64,000 nt of DNA. Source: Catellatospora tritici (GTDB lineage: Bacteria; Actinomycetota; Actinomycetes; Mycobacteriales; Micromonosporaceae). The notes below the pieces were generated by a model. It made no database searches. It was not told the origin of the DNA and worked only from the letters and a program-made list of their open reading frames with translations. Position 1 is the stretch's first letter, and the number at the start of each line of letters is the position of its first letter. Position numbers and translations under genes: made by a program. The stretch is from contig NZ_JAHRCY010000002.1 in NCBI RefSeq assembly GCF_019083965.1, positions 62,001-126,000 on the forward strand, read 5' to 3'. Positions 42,119 to 50,138 of this stretch are shown here, piece after piece.

Positions 42119-43244
42119 TGACAATCACCTCCCCACTTTCTCGGTGCTGGCAGTAGCGCTCCATCGGCGACTTCGCCTGCCGGTACAGGCGGACCAGCGG
42201 CATGCACGTGTTGCACGTGCCCTGCACGCTGCACCCGCTGCACCCGCCGGTCCTGGCGAGCAGGCCGTCGGCGATGCCGCCGAGTCGGCGCAGGCCCTCC
42301 ACGCCTTCGGCGAGGAGGTCGATATTGGGGTCCCGGCCGACCTTGCAGATCGACGCCATGCCGTGCGGGTCCACGTGGAAGAACGTGTGCCCGGCGTTGC
42401 AGCCGGTGAACGGCTTGCGGGCTTTGAGTAGCGGCATCGACTGCGCGGGCAGGCTCCGGGCGCTGCCCATGATCGTCGGGGACATGTTGGAGAACACGTG
42501 GTAGGGCAGCCCGAACCCCTCGGCAAGGGCGATCATGCCGTCGACCTCGGTGTCGTTGGTCTTGGTGACGACGAGGTTGAGGTTCATGGTCAGTCCGGCC
42601 TCGCTGGCGGCGGTCAGGCCCCGGTGGAACTTGTCGAACGCCCCACGGCGGCGCACGAGCGCGTCGTAGCTGTCGGCCGTGGCACCGTAGACGCTGATGG
42701 TGATGTGGTACGCCGGTCGGGTGCGCAGCAGGTCGAGGATCTCCGGCTTCCACAACCGCGACGCGTTGGTCGAGATCGAGATCATCATGCCCAGGTCCCA
42801 CGCGTAGGCGTAGGTCTCGGCGAACAGCTTGTCGATCAGCGGCTCGCCGCCGGTCAACTGCAGCCACACCACCCCGGCGTCGCGCAGGATGTGCAGGAGC
42901 TGGACCCGCTGCTCCCAGGCCAGGCCCTCGAAGCGCTTGATGTCGAGGTAGCAGTGCTCACAGTCGTAATTGCAGCCGAGGTTGAGCTCCCACGACGCCC
43001 GCCCGTAGCCGTAGCTGCTGGGCTGGCGCACGGTCATGACCTCGTTGACGGGCTCGTCACGCAGGCGCAGCCCCCAGCCGTTCACTGCGGCGATGCCCAG
43101 CCAGTCCGGAACTGTGCCGTGACGCGCGGACAGGTCGCGAAGCTGCTCATAGTGCCCGACGGGAATGCGCATGCCCTGCTCGCTGCCGGGTTTGAGGATG
43201 AGATGGCCGTCGTCGAGGAACGGGGTGGCGATGAGCTGGTGCAC
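42042..43244 (-). CDS. Radical SAM/SPASM peptide maturase
   Basis: A 400-residue enzyme. The radical SAM cluster motif CNYDCEHC (Cys91, Cys95, Cys98) is followed by LTGGEPL. The C-terminal SPASM domain shows CX12GX4C (CNAG...GMASIC), then CSGCSVQGTCNTC and a final Cys, enough ligands for two auxiliary Fe-S clusters. About 85 residues before the barrel could be a leader-recognition region. Such enzymes form thioether or C-C crosslinks in peptides. Start: GTG 43244, 8 nt after AGGAGG; the in-frame GTG 43253 overlaps that site. The precursor gene starts inside its 3' end. Confidence 0.85.
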   Translation of the reverse strand: MHQLIATPFLDDGHLILKPGSEQGMRIPVGHYEQLRDLSARHGTVPDWLGIAAVNGWGLRLRDEPVNEVMTVRQPSSYGYGRASWELNLGCNYDCEHCYLDIKRFEGLAWEQRVQLLHILRDAGVVWLQLTGGEPLIDKLFAETYAYAWDLGMMISISTNASRLWKPEILDLLRTRPAYHITISVYGATADSYDALVRRRGAFDKFHRGLTAASEAGLTMNLNLVVTKTNDTEVDGMIALAEGFGLPYHVFSNMSPTIMGSARSLPAQSMPLLKARKPFTGCNAGHTFFHVDPHGMASICKVGRDPNIDLLAEGVEGLRRLGGIADGLLARTGGCSGCSVQGTCNTCMPLVRLYRQAKSPMERYCQHRESGEVIVNGTDSHSDPAGTSHGRAVPASAAAA

Positions 43245-43249
43245 GTCGA

Positions 43250-43378
43250 TCACCTCCTGAGGGAGTGGGGTAGTGGGCGGCTGCCTGGCTGGCGACCGCC
43301 CGGAGTTCCGGCCCTTGGGTGCGCCGAACAGCCGGACTGGCGCGAGTTCATCAGCGGTCGTGGTGGTGCCCTGGACAT
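43250..43378 (-). CDS. Possible small upstream peptide gene
   Basis: A 42-codon frame starting ATG 43378, with GAGGAG 10 nt upstream, and stopping in the ribosome-binding site of the radical SAM gene (TGA at 43252-43250). The product is basic and Pro/Arg/Ser-rich with one Cys. It may be a second peptide, a leader that couples translation to the maturase, or chance. Low confidence. Confidence 0.3.
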   Translation of the reverse strand: MSRAPPRPLMNSRQSGCSAHPRAGTPGGRQPGSRPLPHSLRR

Positions 43379-43435
43379 GTAGTAATCACTCCTCGGACCT
43401 CTGATTGCCTGTGGATGACGCAATCGGCGACGGTC

Positions 43436-43729
43436 TCAGGAGACGCCCACGCTGACGAGGTCAGCAGCCGCCTTAGTCACAAGCGGCGCCGACCAGTCGA
43501 CGAACCAGACGTCACTCCCGCCGAGTGGCACGATCTTGGCCCGCTGCCGGCCCGCCCTCACCAGCGGCAGAGCGCAGAAGGCTGAGAAGATCCGCTGCGC
43601 TGCTTCGAGGTCAGCGGCCATCACTACCTCGCGCCGGTCCTCAGGCCAGGTCTGCTCATCCCGGGGCGGATCACCTGGTCGCAGGGGCCGAACTGTAGTG
43701 AGCACGACCATGAACTGCTTCGTGACCAC
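43436..43729 (-). CDS. Hypothetical protein, first gene of the RiPP-type operon
   Basis: A 97-residue protein. Start: GTG 43729 (VVTKQFMVVLTT) with GGAGGG 6 nt upstream; the frame is open much further but without support. The layout beta-(loop)-helix-beta, with VVMAADLEAAQRIFSAFCAL and a final strand DVWFVDWSAPLV, is consistent with a small ferredoxin-like or RRE-like domain, but I recognise no family. Same strand as, and 192 bp before, the maturase; a partner role in the cassette is inferred from position. Confidence 0.55.
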   Translation of the reverse strand: MVTKQFMVVLTTVRPLRPGDPPRDEQTWPEDRREVVMAADLEAAQRIFSAFCALPLVRAGRQRAKIVPLGGSDVWFVDWSAPLVTKAAADLVSVGVS

Positions 43730-44034
43730 GGCATTCCCTCCAGCAGGGTTCGGATCGGGGCGCACGACGCGACGGGTGCGATCGCCTACGCCGCGCGCCC
43801 CTCCTCCTGCCGCCACCGTCCCGATGACTACCGGCGGCAGGAGAGCTCGATATCTCGAAGCCTGCCGATGTTCCGGCGGCGCGGACATCGCACGCCGCTG
43901 CCCTGTCGCGGACATGGTTCGGCCGCCGTGCGGCCGTTGTCCGGCCATTGGGCTTATTGGACGGTGACAGGGCTAGTCCGGCGACGTACGCCGATCTACC
44001 GTGAGGTCAGGTCCCACGTCAGGGGGTGTAGCAC
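43730..44034. promoter_or_regulatory. Divergent control region with hairpin
   Basis: 305 bp between the RiPP-type operon and the TPR regulator. It contains an 11-bp inverted repeat (CTCCTGCCGCC at 43804-43814, complement at 43833-43843) and no gene. Likely the regulator's target. Confidence 0.45.
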
Positions 44035-45369
44035 ATGCACGACGACCAGCCGACCCTGCTCGCGATCATCATCACCGCCTCGGAGCGGACCCAGGAGGAG
44101 GTCGTTGACGGATACGTGCGCTGCGCTCGAGAACACGGAGAAGACGCCGCACTGTCTCTTCGGACGTTGCGCCGCTGGATGGTCGGCGACGTACAGACCC
44201 AGCCACGGCCAGCTCAACGCCGCGTCGCGCGGCTCTACTGGGGCCACCCCATGCACGAGCTGCTCGCACCGCCCAGGCGAGAGACCGCCGCCCCGCAACA
44301 GATCGAGCCCGCTGTCGTCCCCGATCGGGCCGAGGCGCTGCTCAGCACCATGACCCTGGAGAGGCAGATAACCATGTCCGCTCGCCGCGCCGCGCGCTTC
44401 ACCAGCTACGCCGAGACCCACAACGTCGGTACGGAAGCTATCGAGCAACTCCGCCATGACGTCGTGGGACTCGCGAACGCCTACCTGCGCGAGCCGCTCA
44501 CCGCGATCATGGGAGACCTCATCGAATTGCAGGACGTAGCCTTCGGGTTCCTGGAGGGCAAGCAGAAGCCGGCTCACACCCGTGACCTCTACGTCCTGGC
44601 CAGCGTCGTCACCGGCATGGTCGCCAAGGCCAGCCAGGACCTCGGCCGCTTCCACGACGCCATGACCCTGGCGCGAACCATGTACGTCTGCGCCGACAAC
44701 GCCGACCACCTCGGCCTGCGCGCCTGGGCCCGCAACCTGCAGAGCCTCATCGCCTACTGGGCCGGACGCCCGCACGAAGCAGCGCGCTACGCGCATTCCG
44801 GGTCCGAGATCGCCGTGTCGCTGTCCGGCTCGATCACGACGTGGCTCGCCTCGTCCGAGGCCCGCGCGTGGGCTCAGCTCGGCGCAGTCGATGAAGCGCA
44901 AGCGGCGCTTGTTCGCGCGGCCGGTCACCGCGAGCGCCTCCAGGTCGATGATCTCGACGAGATCGGCGGGCTGTTCGCATTCTCGCAGGCCAAGCAGCAC
45001 TACTACGCCGCCGGAACCTACGTGTACCTCAACGGCCTGCACGGCGACGCCGCCAGGGAAGCCACACAGGCACTGGAGCTGTACGGGTCCGCCGACGCCG
45101 AGAGCCGTGCCTTTGCCGACGAGGCTGGGACCCGAGCCGAACTCGCGCTCGCCCGCATCCACGAAGGCCAGCTCGACGGTGCGCGGGACGCACTCGACCC
45201 GGTTCTCGACTACGGCCCTGAACTGCGGATCGGCGGAATCGTCGCGAGCGTCGGACGAGTTCACACCGCACTACGCGACCGCCGGTACAAGGACTCCACC
45301 ATCGCCTGCGGCCTGCGCGACGAGATCGAGTCGTTCAGCCAGCGCCCCGCAGCAGCGCTGACCGCCTGA
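44035..45369 (+). CDS. TPR-type transcriptional regulator
   Basis: A 444-residue protein. The first 75 residues resemble an actinobacterial helix-turn-helix-like entry (ERTQEEVVDGYVRCAREHG, LSLRTLRRWMVGDV) and the rest is a helical TPR array (HDAMTLARTMYVCADNADHL, AWARNLQSLIAYWAGRPHEA, ARIHEGQLDGARDALDPVLD). AGGGGG precedes the ATG. Proteins of this type sit beside secondary-metabolite and peptide clusters and respond to small signals. It is divergent from the radical SAM operon and probably controls it. A fragment of a related regulator lies at 33379-33686. Confidence 0.75.
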   Translation: MHDDQPTLLAIIITASERTQEEVVDGYVRCAREHGEDAALSLRTLRRWMVGDVQTQPRPAQRRVARLYWGHPMHELLAPPRRETAAPQQIEPAVVPDRAEALLSTMTLERQITMSARRAARFTSYAETHNVGTEAIEQLRHDVVGLANAYLREPLTAIMGDLIELQDVAFGFLEGKQKPAHTRDLYVLASVVTGMVAKASQDLGRFHDAMTLARTMYVCADNADHLGLRAWARNLQSLIAYWAGRPHEAARYAHSGSEIAVSLSGSITTWLASSEARAWAQLGAVDEAQAALVRAAGHRERLQVDDLDEIGGLFAFSQAKQHYYAAGTYVYLNGLHGDAAREATQALELYGSADAESRAFADEAGTRAELALARIHEGQLDGARDALDPVLDYGPELRIGGIVASVGRVHTALRDRRYKDSTIACGLRDEIESFSQRPAAALTA

Positions 45370-45393
45370 CCTACGACTGGATAGAGTCAGCGC

Positions 45394-45951
45394 GTGTACC
45401 CAGTGCGGATCGAGGGCGAGCGGATCGTCCTGCGCGAATTCGAGGAACGCGACCTCGACGCCTCTATGGCCGTCGTCGGCGACCCGGACGTGACCATCTC
45501 GCTCAGCTTCGACACACGTACCCGCGAAGAGCAGGCTGAACGGCTCACCGCCGACATCGCACGAGGACAGTCAGAGCCACGGCCGGACTACTACCTCGCC
45601 ATTGCTGACCGGCAGACCGACGAGCTGATCGGCTTCATCCGTATCGGGCTCGGCGGACACCGCAGTGGCGAGCTCGGCTACGCCCTCCGCAGATCCCACT
45701 GGCGCCAGGGGTACACGCACGAAGCTGCCCAGCTGATGCTCGCCCACGGGTTCGGAGAGCTAGGCCTGCACCGGATCCAAGCAGCGTGTGGCCCTGACAA
45801 CCTCGCATCCCAGGCGATCCTGCGTCGGCTCAATTTCGAGTACGAGGGCCGTATGCGTGACCACGTCTTCACAAATGGCGCATGGCGTGATTCGCTGCTC
45901 TACTCCGTTCTTGCTGACGAGACGCCGTACCCTTCCCGGGCAAGCACGTGA
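45394..45951 (+). CDS. GNAT-family acetyltransferase, RimJ/RimL-like
   Basis: A 185-residue protein of the Acetyltransf_3 branch: IEGERIVLREFEERDLDASM at the start, LGYALRRSHWRQGYTHEAAQ with the acetyl-CoA loop, and CGPDNLASQAILRRLNFEYEG. This branch acetylates protein N-termini or small molecules including antibiotics. Start: GTG 45394, 6 nt after TAGAGT at 45382-45387. Follows the regulator on the same strand after 24 bp but appears to have its own promoter. Possibly a self-protection enzyme of the cassette. Confidence 0.85.
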   Translation: MYPVRIEGERIVLREFEERDLDASMAVVGDPDVTISLSFDTRTREEQAERLTADIARGQSEPRPDYYLAIADRQTDELIGFIRIGLGGHRSGELGYALRRSHWRQGYTHEAAQLMLAHGFGELGLHRIQAACGPDNLASQAILRRLNFEYEGRMRDHVFTNGAWRDSLLYSVLADETPYPSRAST

Positions 45952-45993
45952 GGGGCCGATAGCCCGCACAGTAGTAGCTCCAGAACGGAAGAA

Positions 45994-46014
45994 GCCCCGG
46001 AATCATACCAGGGC
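45994..46014. terminator. Weak bidirectional hairpin
   Basis: GCCCCGG, loop AATCATA, CCAGGGC (one G-T pair) between the convergent GNAT and methyltransferase genes. Confidence 0.4.
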
Positions 46015-46064
46015 ATCCTTCGGCTAAGGATTTGTCGCGACGACCTCCACGGAATTGCGACGAG

Positions 46065-47363
46065 TTACCAGAGTCCCTCGGCCAAATCCGTCTCCCCCGG
46101 TCGACTGGGCTGTCTACGCCTCAGCATTGCGGAGATTTCTGCCGCATGCACCGCATGGGCAACCCTCCCGTTGAGAGTCGAAGCCGATGACTCTTGTGGT
46201 AAGCCCGTCACGATCGCGTGAAGTCTCCGGCCGACAGCAGCCGCTGCCTCGACCGCCACTGCATTACCGACAAGGCGCATCGCAGCCGTACGTACATCCG
46301 GAAGCTGGTAGGAATCCGGGAAACTCTGGACAGCGGCGGCTTCCCGGATCGTAAGATAGCGAAGCGAGTCATCGGAAAATCGGATCATGGCCTCGCCACC
46401 GCAAACTCCATGCACACCCGCCTTTAGAGTCTTTGCGGGCCATTCTATCCAACCGCCAGTGTGTCCACGGTAGGTTCGCGCTCCCGGAATACCCTTATGA
46501 TTCAGGATGCCAGGCGTGTCTATTCCATCGACCGGTGCAGGGAACCGTGTGATAGCGTCACGAGTTGTTTGCCAAGGCTCTCCAGCAGGAGTCACACCGG
46601 AGTTGCGGATTTCTTTAACCTTGCTTGCAAAACGTGCCGGCATCTCAGGCTGCACAATGGAATGCTTCTTCCAGTACTCGCCGGTAATCCATTGCGAATG
46701 GATCAAGCCGTCGCGACTGTGCGTCAATGAGACGCCCTCGAACCAATGCAATTTGGCCACATCGGCTCGAACCCCGATAATGAAGATTCGACGACGCGTT
46801 TGCGCGATTCCCAAGTCGGCAGCATCCAGCGTTAACACTCGTACTTCATACTCCGCCTTCGTTTTGCTCTTCCTGATTCGGGCATGGTGTGAAACCCAGT
46901 CCTCATCAGGCTTAGGCGAGATGGACGGCTTCGTCAATCGATCGATAATATATTCGTAATATGGGAGGAACAGCTCACGTAGCAAACCGGGAACGTTTTC
47001 GAACACAAAAGCTTTAGGGCGCAGCAGGCTGATGGAGTCAGCAGCGGCGGGAAACATGTTCCGTTCATTTGCGTGGTCAGCCTTGTCTCCGGCTCCGATC
47101 GAAAACGGCTGGCATGGTGGACCGCCCGCAACCAGATCGACGCCCTCGAACTGCCTAGTTTCGGACTCAAGCAACCAAGAGCGCACATCCATCTCTCTGA
47201 CAGATTCTGTCTTCCAGAGCAGCGGATCGCGTTCGGCGTTCTGCCTCAACGTCTCGCACGCTATCGGCATTATCTCGACCAGCTGGTCGTGCTCGAAGCC
47301 GGCACTGAGCATGCCCAGGGCCATTCCGCCACCGCCCGCGAACAGCTCAACTGACCGTGCCAC
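46065..47363 (-). CDS. DNA (cytosine-5)-methyltransferase of the defence operon
   Basis: A 432-residue C5 methyltransferase. Motif I is ELFAGGGGMALG near the N-terminus, motif IV GGPPCQPFS with catalytic Cys84, motif VI FENVPG and motif VIII QTRRRIFIIG; the C-terminal motif X region is RLVGNAVAVEAA. Start: GTG 47363 with AGGAG upstream; the longer frame has 16 extra residues without support. It is the last gene of a five-gene operon and presumably protects host sites from the system's nucleases. Recognition sequence unknown. Confidence 0.9.
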   Translation of the reverse strand: MARSVELFAGGGGMALGMLSAGFEHDQLVEIMPIACETLRQNAERDPLLWKTESVREMDVRSWLLESETRQFEGVDLVAGGPPCQPFSIGAGDKADHANERNMFPAAADSISLLRPKAFVFENVPGLLRELFLPYYEYIIDRLTKPSISPKPDEDWVSHHARIRKSKTKAEYEVRVLTLDAADLGIAQTRRRIFIIGVRADVAKLHWFEGVSLTHSRDGLIHSQWITGEYWKKHSIVQPEMPARFASKVKEIRNSGVTPAGEPWQTTRDAITRFPAPVDGIDTPGILNHKGIPGARTYRGHTGGWIEWPAKTLKAGVHGVCGGEAMIRFSDDSLRYLTIREAAAVQSFPDSYQLPDVRTAAMRLVGNAVAVEAAAAVGRRLHAIVTGLPQESSASTLNGRVAHAVHAAEISAMLRRRQPSRPGETDLAEGLW

Positions 47364-47414
47364 GCGCTCTCCTATCACAGCTCTTGTCCACAAACAACTT
47401 CCACTCACCAACGC

Positions 47415-47852
47415 TTAACGATGCCGACGACCTTCTTCGACTAACATCCTTATTTCGTCGACTACGCGGTCCACGTCTTCAGTTAAGCGTGACTCAAAGA
47501 CCCTATAAACCATCCAGCCGGAGGAGCGTAGAACTTCGTTGACCGTCTCATCACGCTTCATATTTGCCAGTATCTTATTGCGCCAGAAGTTCGGGTTATT
47601 CCATCGTTCAAATTGTTCTTCAAATGAAGCCATATGACGGACTCGCCAAGCATTGCCGTGCCAGAAATCGCCGTCAACGAAAACTGCGACTTTCGCACCC
47701 GGAAATATGATGTCCGGCTTACCGATGAGTTGCGAACGAAGCCGGTAGCGCATACCACTTCCCCATAGCGCTCGGCGTAGAATCACCTCTGGCTTAGTGT
47801 CGCGGTTTCTCACTGCGGACATAATGTGGCTAGTAATGGCCGGGTCTCTCAT
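47415..47852 (-). CDS. vsr: Very short patch repair endonuclase-type nuclease (Vsr)
   Basis: A 145-residue nuclease. The hallmark regions are MSAVRNRDTKPEVILRRALW at the start, KPDIIFPGAKVAVFVDGDFW with the metal-binding Asp, and FWRNKILANMKRDE. Vsr nicks beside T:G mismatches arising from deaminated 5-methylcytosine; in MORC-type restriction systems it may instead act as an effector nuclease. Start ATG overlaps the upstream stop by 4 bases (ATGA). Typical partner of the downstream C5 methyltransferase. Confidence 0.9.
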   Translation of the reverse strand: MRDPAITSHIMSAVRNRDTKPEVILRRALWGSGMRYRLRSQLIGKPDIIFPGAKVAVFVDGDFWHGNAWRVRHMASFEEQFERWNNPNFWRNKILANMKRDETVNEVLRSSGWMVYRVFESRLTEDVDRVVDEIRMLVEEGRRHR

Positions 47853-48460
47853 CCCATCCCAACCAATCCAGAGGAGACCATAGCGCCCGCTGTCACATGC
47901 CGTAGCTCAACACCGATAAGCTCCCCAATTTGGCAATGTCGAGCGATCTGACCGTCCGACAATCGCTCGCCCTGTCTAGTAACTACTAGGATAACGGGTG
48001 CTGGCCCTGCGTCCACAATTGCATTGATTGAGGCCCAAACAAGGGACGGAAAGCTCTTCGACCCACCCCAAAGAATCTGACGAAGATCATCATTCTTTCG
48101 AATTGCGCAGCGATTGGGCTTATCGCGTAGCGTGGAAGGCAGAACCGTCCACCCTTCGCCAAACGCCAGGCGAACAAGCGTGGGTGCGTCTGGTAACTTA
48201 CTACCGACAAGATCAGCATATGGACCGATGCCGCTACGTGCGCGGTTGTAATGCTTCATGGGCGTGTCCTTGATCCAGATACGCGCTTTATCCCTCGGCA
48301 TGAACTTTTCGAGGACGCCACCGATTTCTGGCTCATCTAACCAGCGTGCGTACCAGACCGATTTATCCGTCTGTTGAAGACCGTCCCAATCCAGAGAATC
48401 GGCACGTCTAAAGAGTTCAATGATGACCTGGCGACGGACATCTTCTGGCATTCGCGCCAT
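47849..48460 (-). CDS. Unknown protein of the MORC-Vsr-methyltransferase operon
   Basis: A 203-residue protein. Start chosen at ATG 48460, 4 bp after the helicase stop; a GTG at 48472 is possible, and the longer frame runs through the helicase gene. Conserved-looking parts are SVWYARWLDEPEIGG, KARIWIKDTPMKHYNRARSG, RCAIRKNDDLRQILWGGSK and VILVVTRQGERL. I do not recognise a family or nuclease motif. Its place, overlapped on both sides by defence genes, says it is an integral component, perhaps a target-sensing or nuclease subunit. Confidence 0.7.
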   Translation of the reverse strand: MARMPEDVRRQVIIELFRRADSLDWDGLQQTDKSVWYARWLDEPEIGGVLEKFMPRDKARIWIKDTPMKHYNRARSGIGPYADLVGSKLPDAPTLVRLAFGEGWTVLPSTLRDKPNRCAIRKNDDLRQILWGGSKSFPSLVWASINAIVDAGPAPVILVVTRQGERLSDGQIARHCQIGELIGVELRHVTAGAMVSSGLVGMG

Positions 48461-48464
48461 CGGC

Positions 48465-50138
48465 CTAACCACCCAGCAATTCTGGATCAGGGAATTGAAG
48501 TCGGGCCTCATCAAGTGCTGTCTCAAGGTCCGCCGCATCCTTGATCCACTCTTGCATGAGGCTTTCCACCCGGCGATCCGTGAATTCGAACCTAGTCCCG
48601 GCATGGGCAAGTCTGAGTGTCTCCAGCTCATCGGCGGCAACCTGCTCACGCAGGTTCATGATCGCCGCAACTCGGCGGATATCACTTACGAAGTCTAGAG
48701 CTTCAACATGGCTCTTTCCTTCGCGCAGCCGTAGTCCTCGTCCGAGCTGTTGCACGAAAATCCGCCGGCTGTGTGTTACGCGGGCAAAGCAGATTATGTT
48801 CACATCAGGGACGTCGACACCTTCGTTCAAGATGTCAACTGCAGTAATAATTGGGGTGTCTCCGCCCCTGAATCTCATGAGGCGTAGTTGCCTGTCCCGC
48901 TGATTCAGTCCTGCATGAATAGCCTCAGCACCCTTCCACTGCGGCACGCGATTTAGAAGGATCGCCATGCGCTCAGCATGCTCGACGGTTCGGCAGAAGA
49001 TGACTGCACGAGGTTCACGGGTTCGTGCCCAAGTGTCCACCAGCTCATCTCGGATTGCCTCGTCACGTTCAGGCAGGAAGAGGCGCGCGTTTAAGTCCTT
49101 GATGGTGTATCTATACTTGCTTGCCTCGCGGACGAAGTCCCAGTCGATGTTATCGGCAAACAAGCGGTACCGCACCTCGGCCAGATATCCTAGTCGCATT
49201 CCGTCGCCGATTCCGAGGAGGTAACTCGGATCGCCAAATCTGCGACGAATATCGAACTTGTCACCGCGCCACGGAGTTGCGGTTACACCGAACTGTGGCA
49301 CGTCGGCCAAGAGGTCGAGCAATTCCGCGAACTGACCCTCCTCGGCAACATGATGAGCCTCATCGACCATGACGAGGCTTGGGCGATAGCCGCTTCGGAC
49401 ATACGCCAACGCACTTGCGACGGTGGCGCAGGTTATGCCCCGCAGGTCATCAGGGCGGTGGTCACCTGTTAGAAGCTGAGTTCGTACGTCCTTCTTCACG
49501 TGGTACCAGAGAGCACGCTCGAGTTGTTCGGCAAGCTCCTTGGTGTGAGCCACGACGAGGATCCTGTCATGCGGACGCTTTTCCAGAAATTGTGCTACCA
49601 CCTCGCCACCGACAACCGTCTTGCCCAAACCTGTGGCCAAAATGAGCAGCGCCTTGTTTTTTTCCTCAAGTCCGTCAACGAGTGCTTGGAAGGCCGAAGA
49701 CTGATAGGGCCGCAGCGGTCGCTCTGGCAGCCGAGCTGTAGTGGCTTTCTCATTGCCGTATAGCTCAATAAGCTCTCTGCCGGACCACAATTCGACTCGG
49801 GTACCCAGCCGGCTCAGTTCGTCGCGACGTTGAACCACAGATGGACCGAATCTGGAATTTGTTACGACAGCCGCCCTGTCGGTCTTATAGAAAGCCTTGG
49901 CTCGCAATACCTCATCGATCGCGCCTGCGGGAACAGGTGCACTTTTCTTCCATTTGGCTTGAAAGACCCATCGTATCCCGTTGATTGAGGCGAGGATATC
50001 GCCGCCCTGGTCGTTTGGACCATCCACGTTGGCGACATCGGTAAAGCCCAGGTGTAGCAAGAGCCGTTCGACCTGTCGCGCAAAGGCAACCGGTCCGACA
50101 TCGACGAGGAACGTCGGATCGACAAAGGAAGTGCTCAT
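48465..50138 (-). CDS. Restriction endonuclease-like/SF2 helicase fusion
   Basis: A 557-residue protein. Residues 10-125 form an Mrr-like PD-(D/E)XK nuclease domain with Asp47 (GGDI) and Gln60-x-Lys62 (FQAKW). Residues about 140-480 are a superfamily 2 helicase: Walker A ATGLGKT (168-174), DEAHH, GVTATPWR and QQLGRGLRL. A helical tail ends the protein. It would unwind or translocate on DNA and cut it. Start ATG overlaps the MORC gene stop by 4 bases. The nuclease lacks no obvious catalytic residue. Confidence 0.88.
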   Translation of the reverse strand: MSTSFVDPTFLVDVGPVAFARQVERLLLHLGFTDVANVDGPNDQGGDILASINGIRWVFQAKWKKSAPVPAGAIDEVLRAKAFYKTDRAAVVTNSRFGPSVVQRRDELSRLGTRVELWSGRELIELYGNEKATTARLPERPLRPYQSSAFQALVDGLEEKNKALLILATGLGKTVVGGEVVAQFLEKRPHDRILVVAHTKELAEQLERALWYHVKKDVRTQLLTGDHRPDDLRGITCATVASALAYVRSGYRPSLVMVDEAHHVAEEGQFAELLDLLADVPQFGVTATPWRGDKFDIRRRFGDPSYLLGIGDGMRLGYLAEVRYRLFADNIDWDFVREASKYRYTIKDLNARLFLPERDEAIRDELVDTWARTREPRAVIFCRTVEHAERMAILLNRVPQWKGAEAIHAGLNQRDRQLRLMRFRGGDTPIITAVDILNEGVDVPDVNIICFARVTHSRRIFVQQLGRGLRLREGKSHVEALDFVSDIRRVAAIMNLREQVAADELETLRLAHAGTRFEFTDRRVESLMQEWIKDAADLETALDEARLQFPDPELLGG

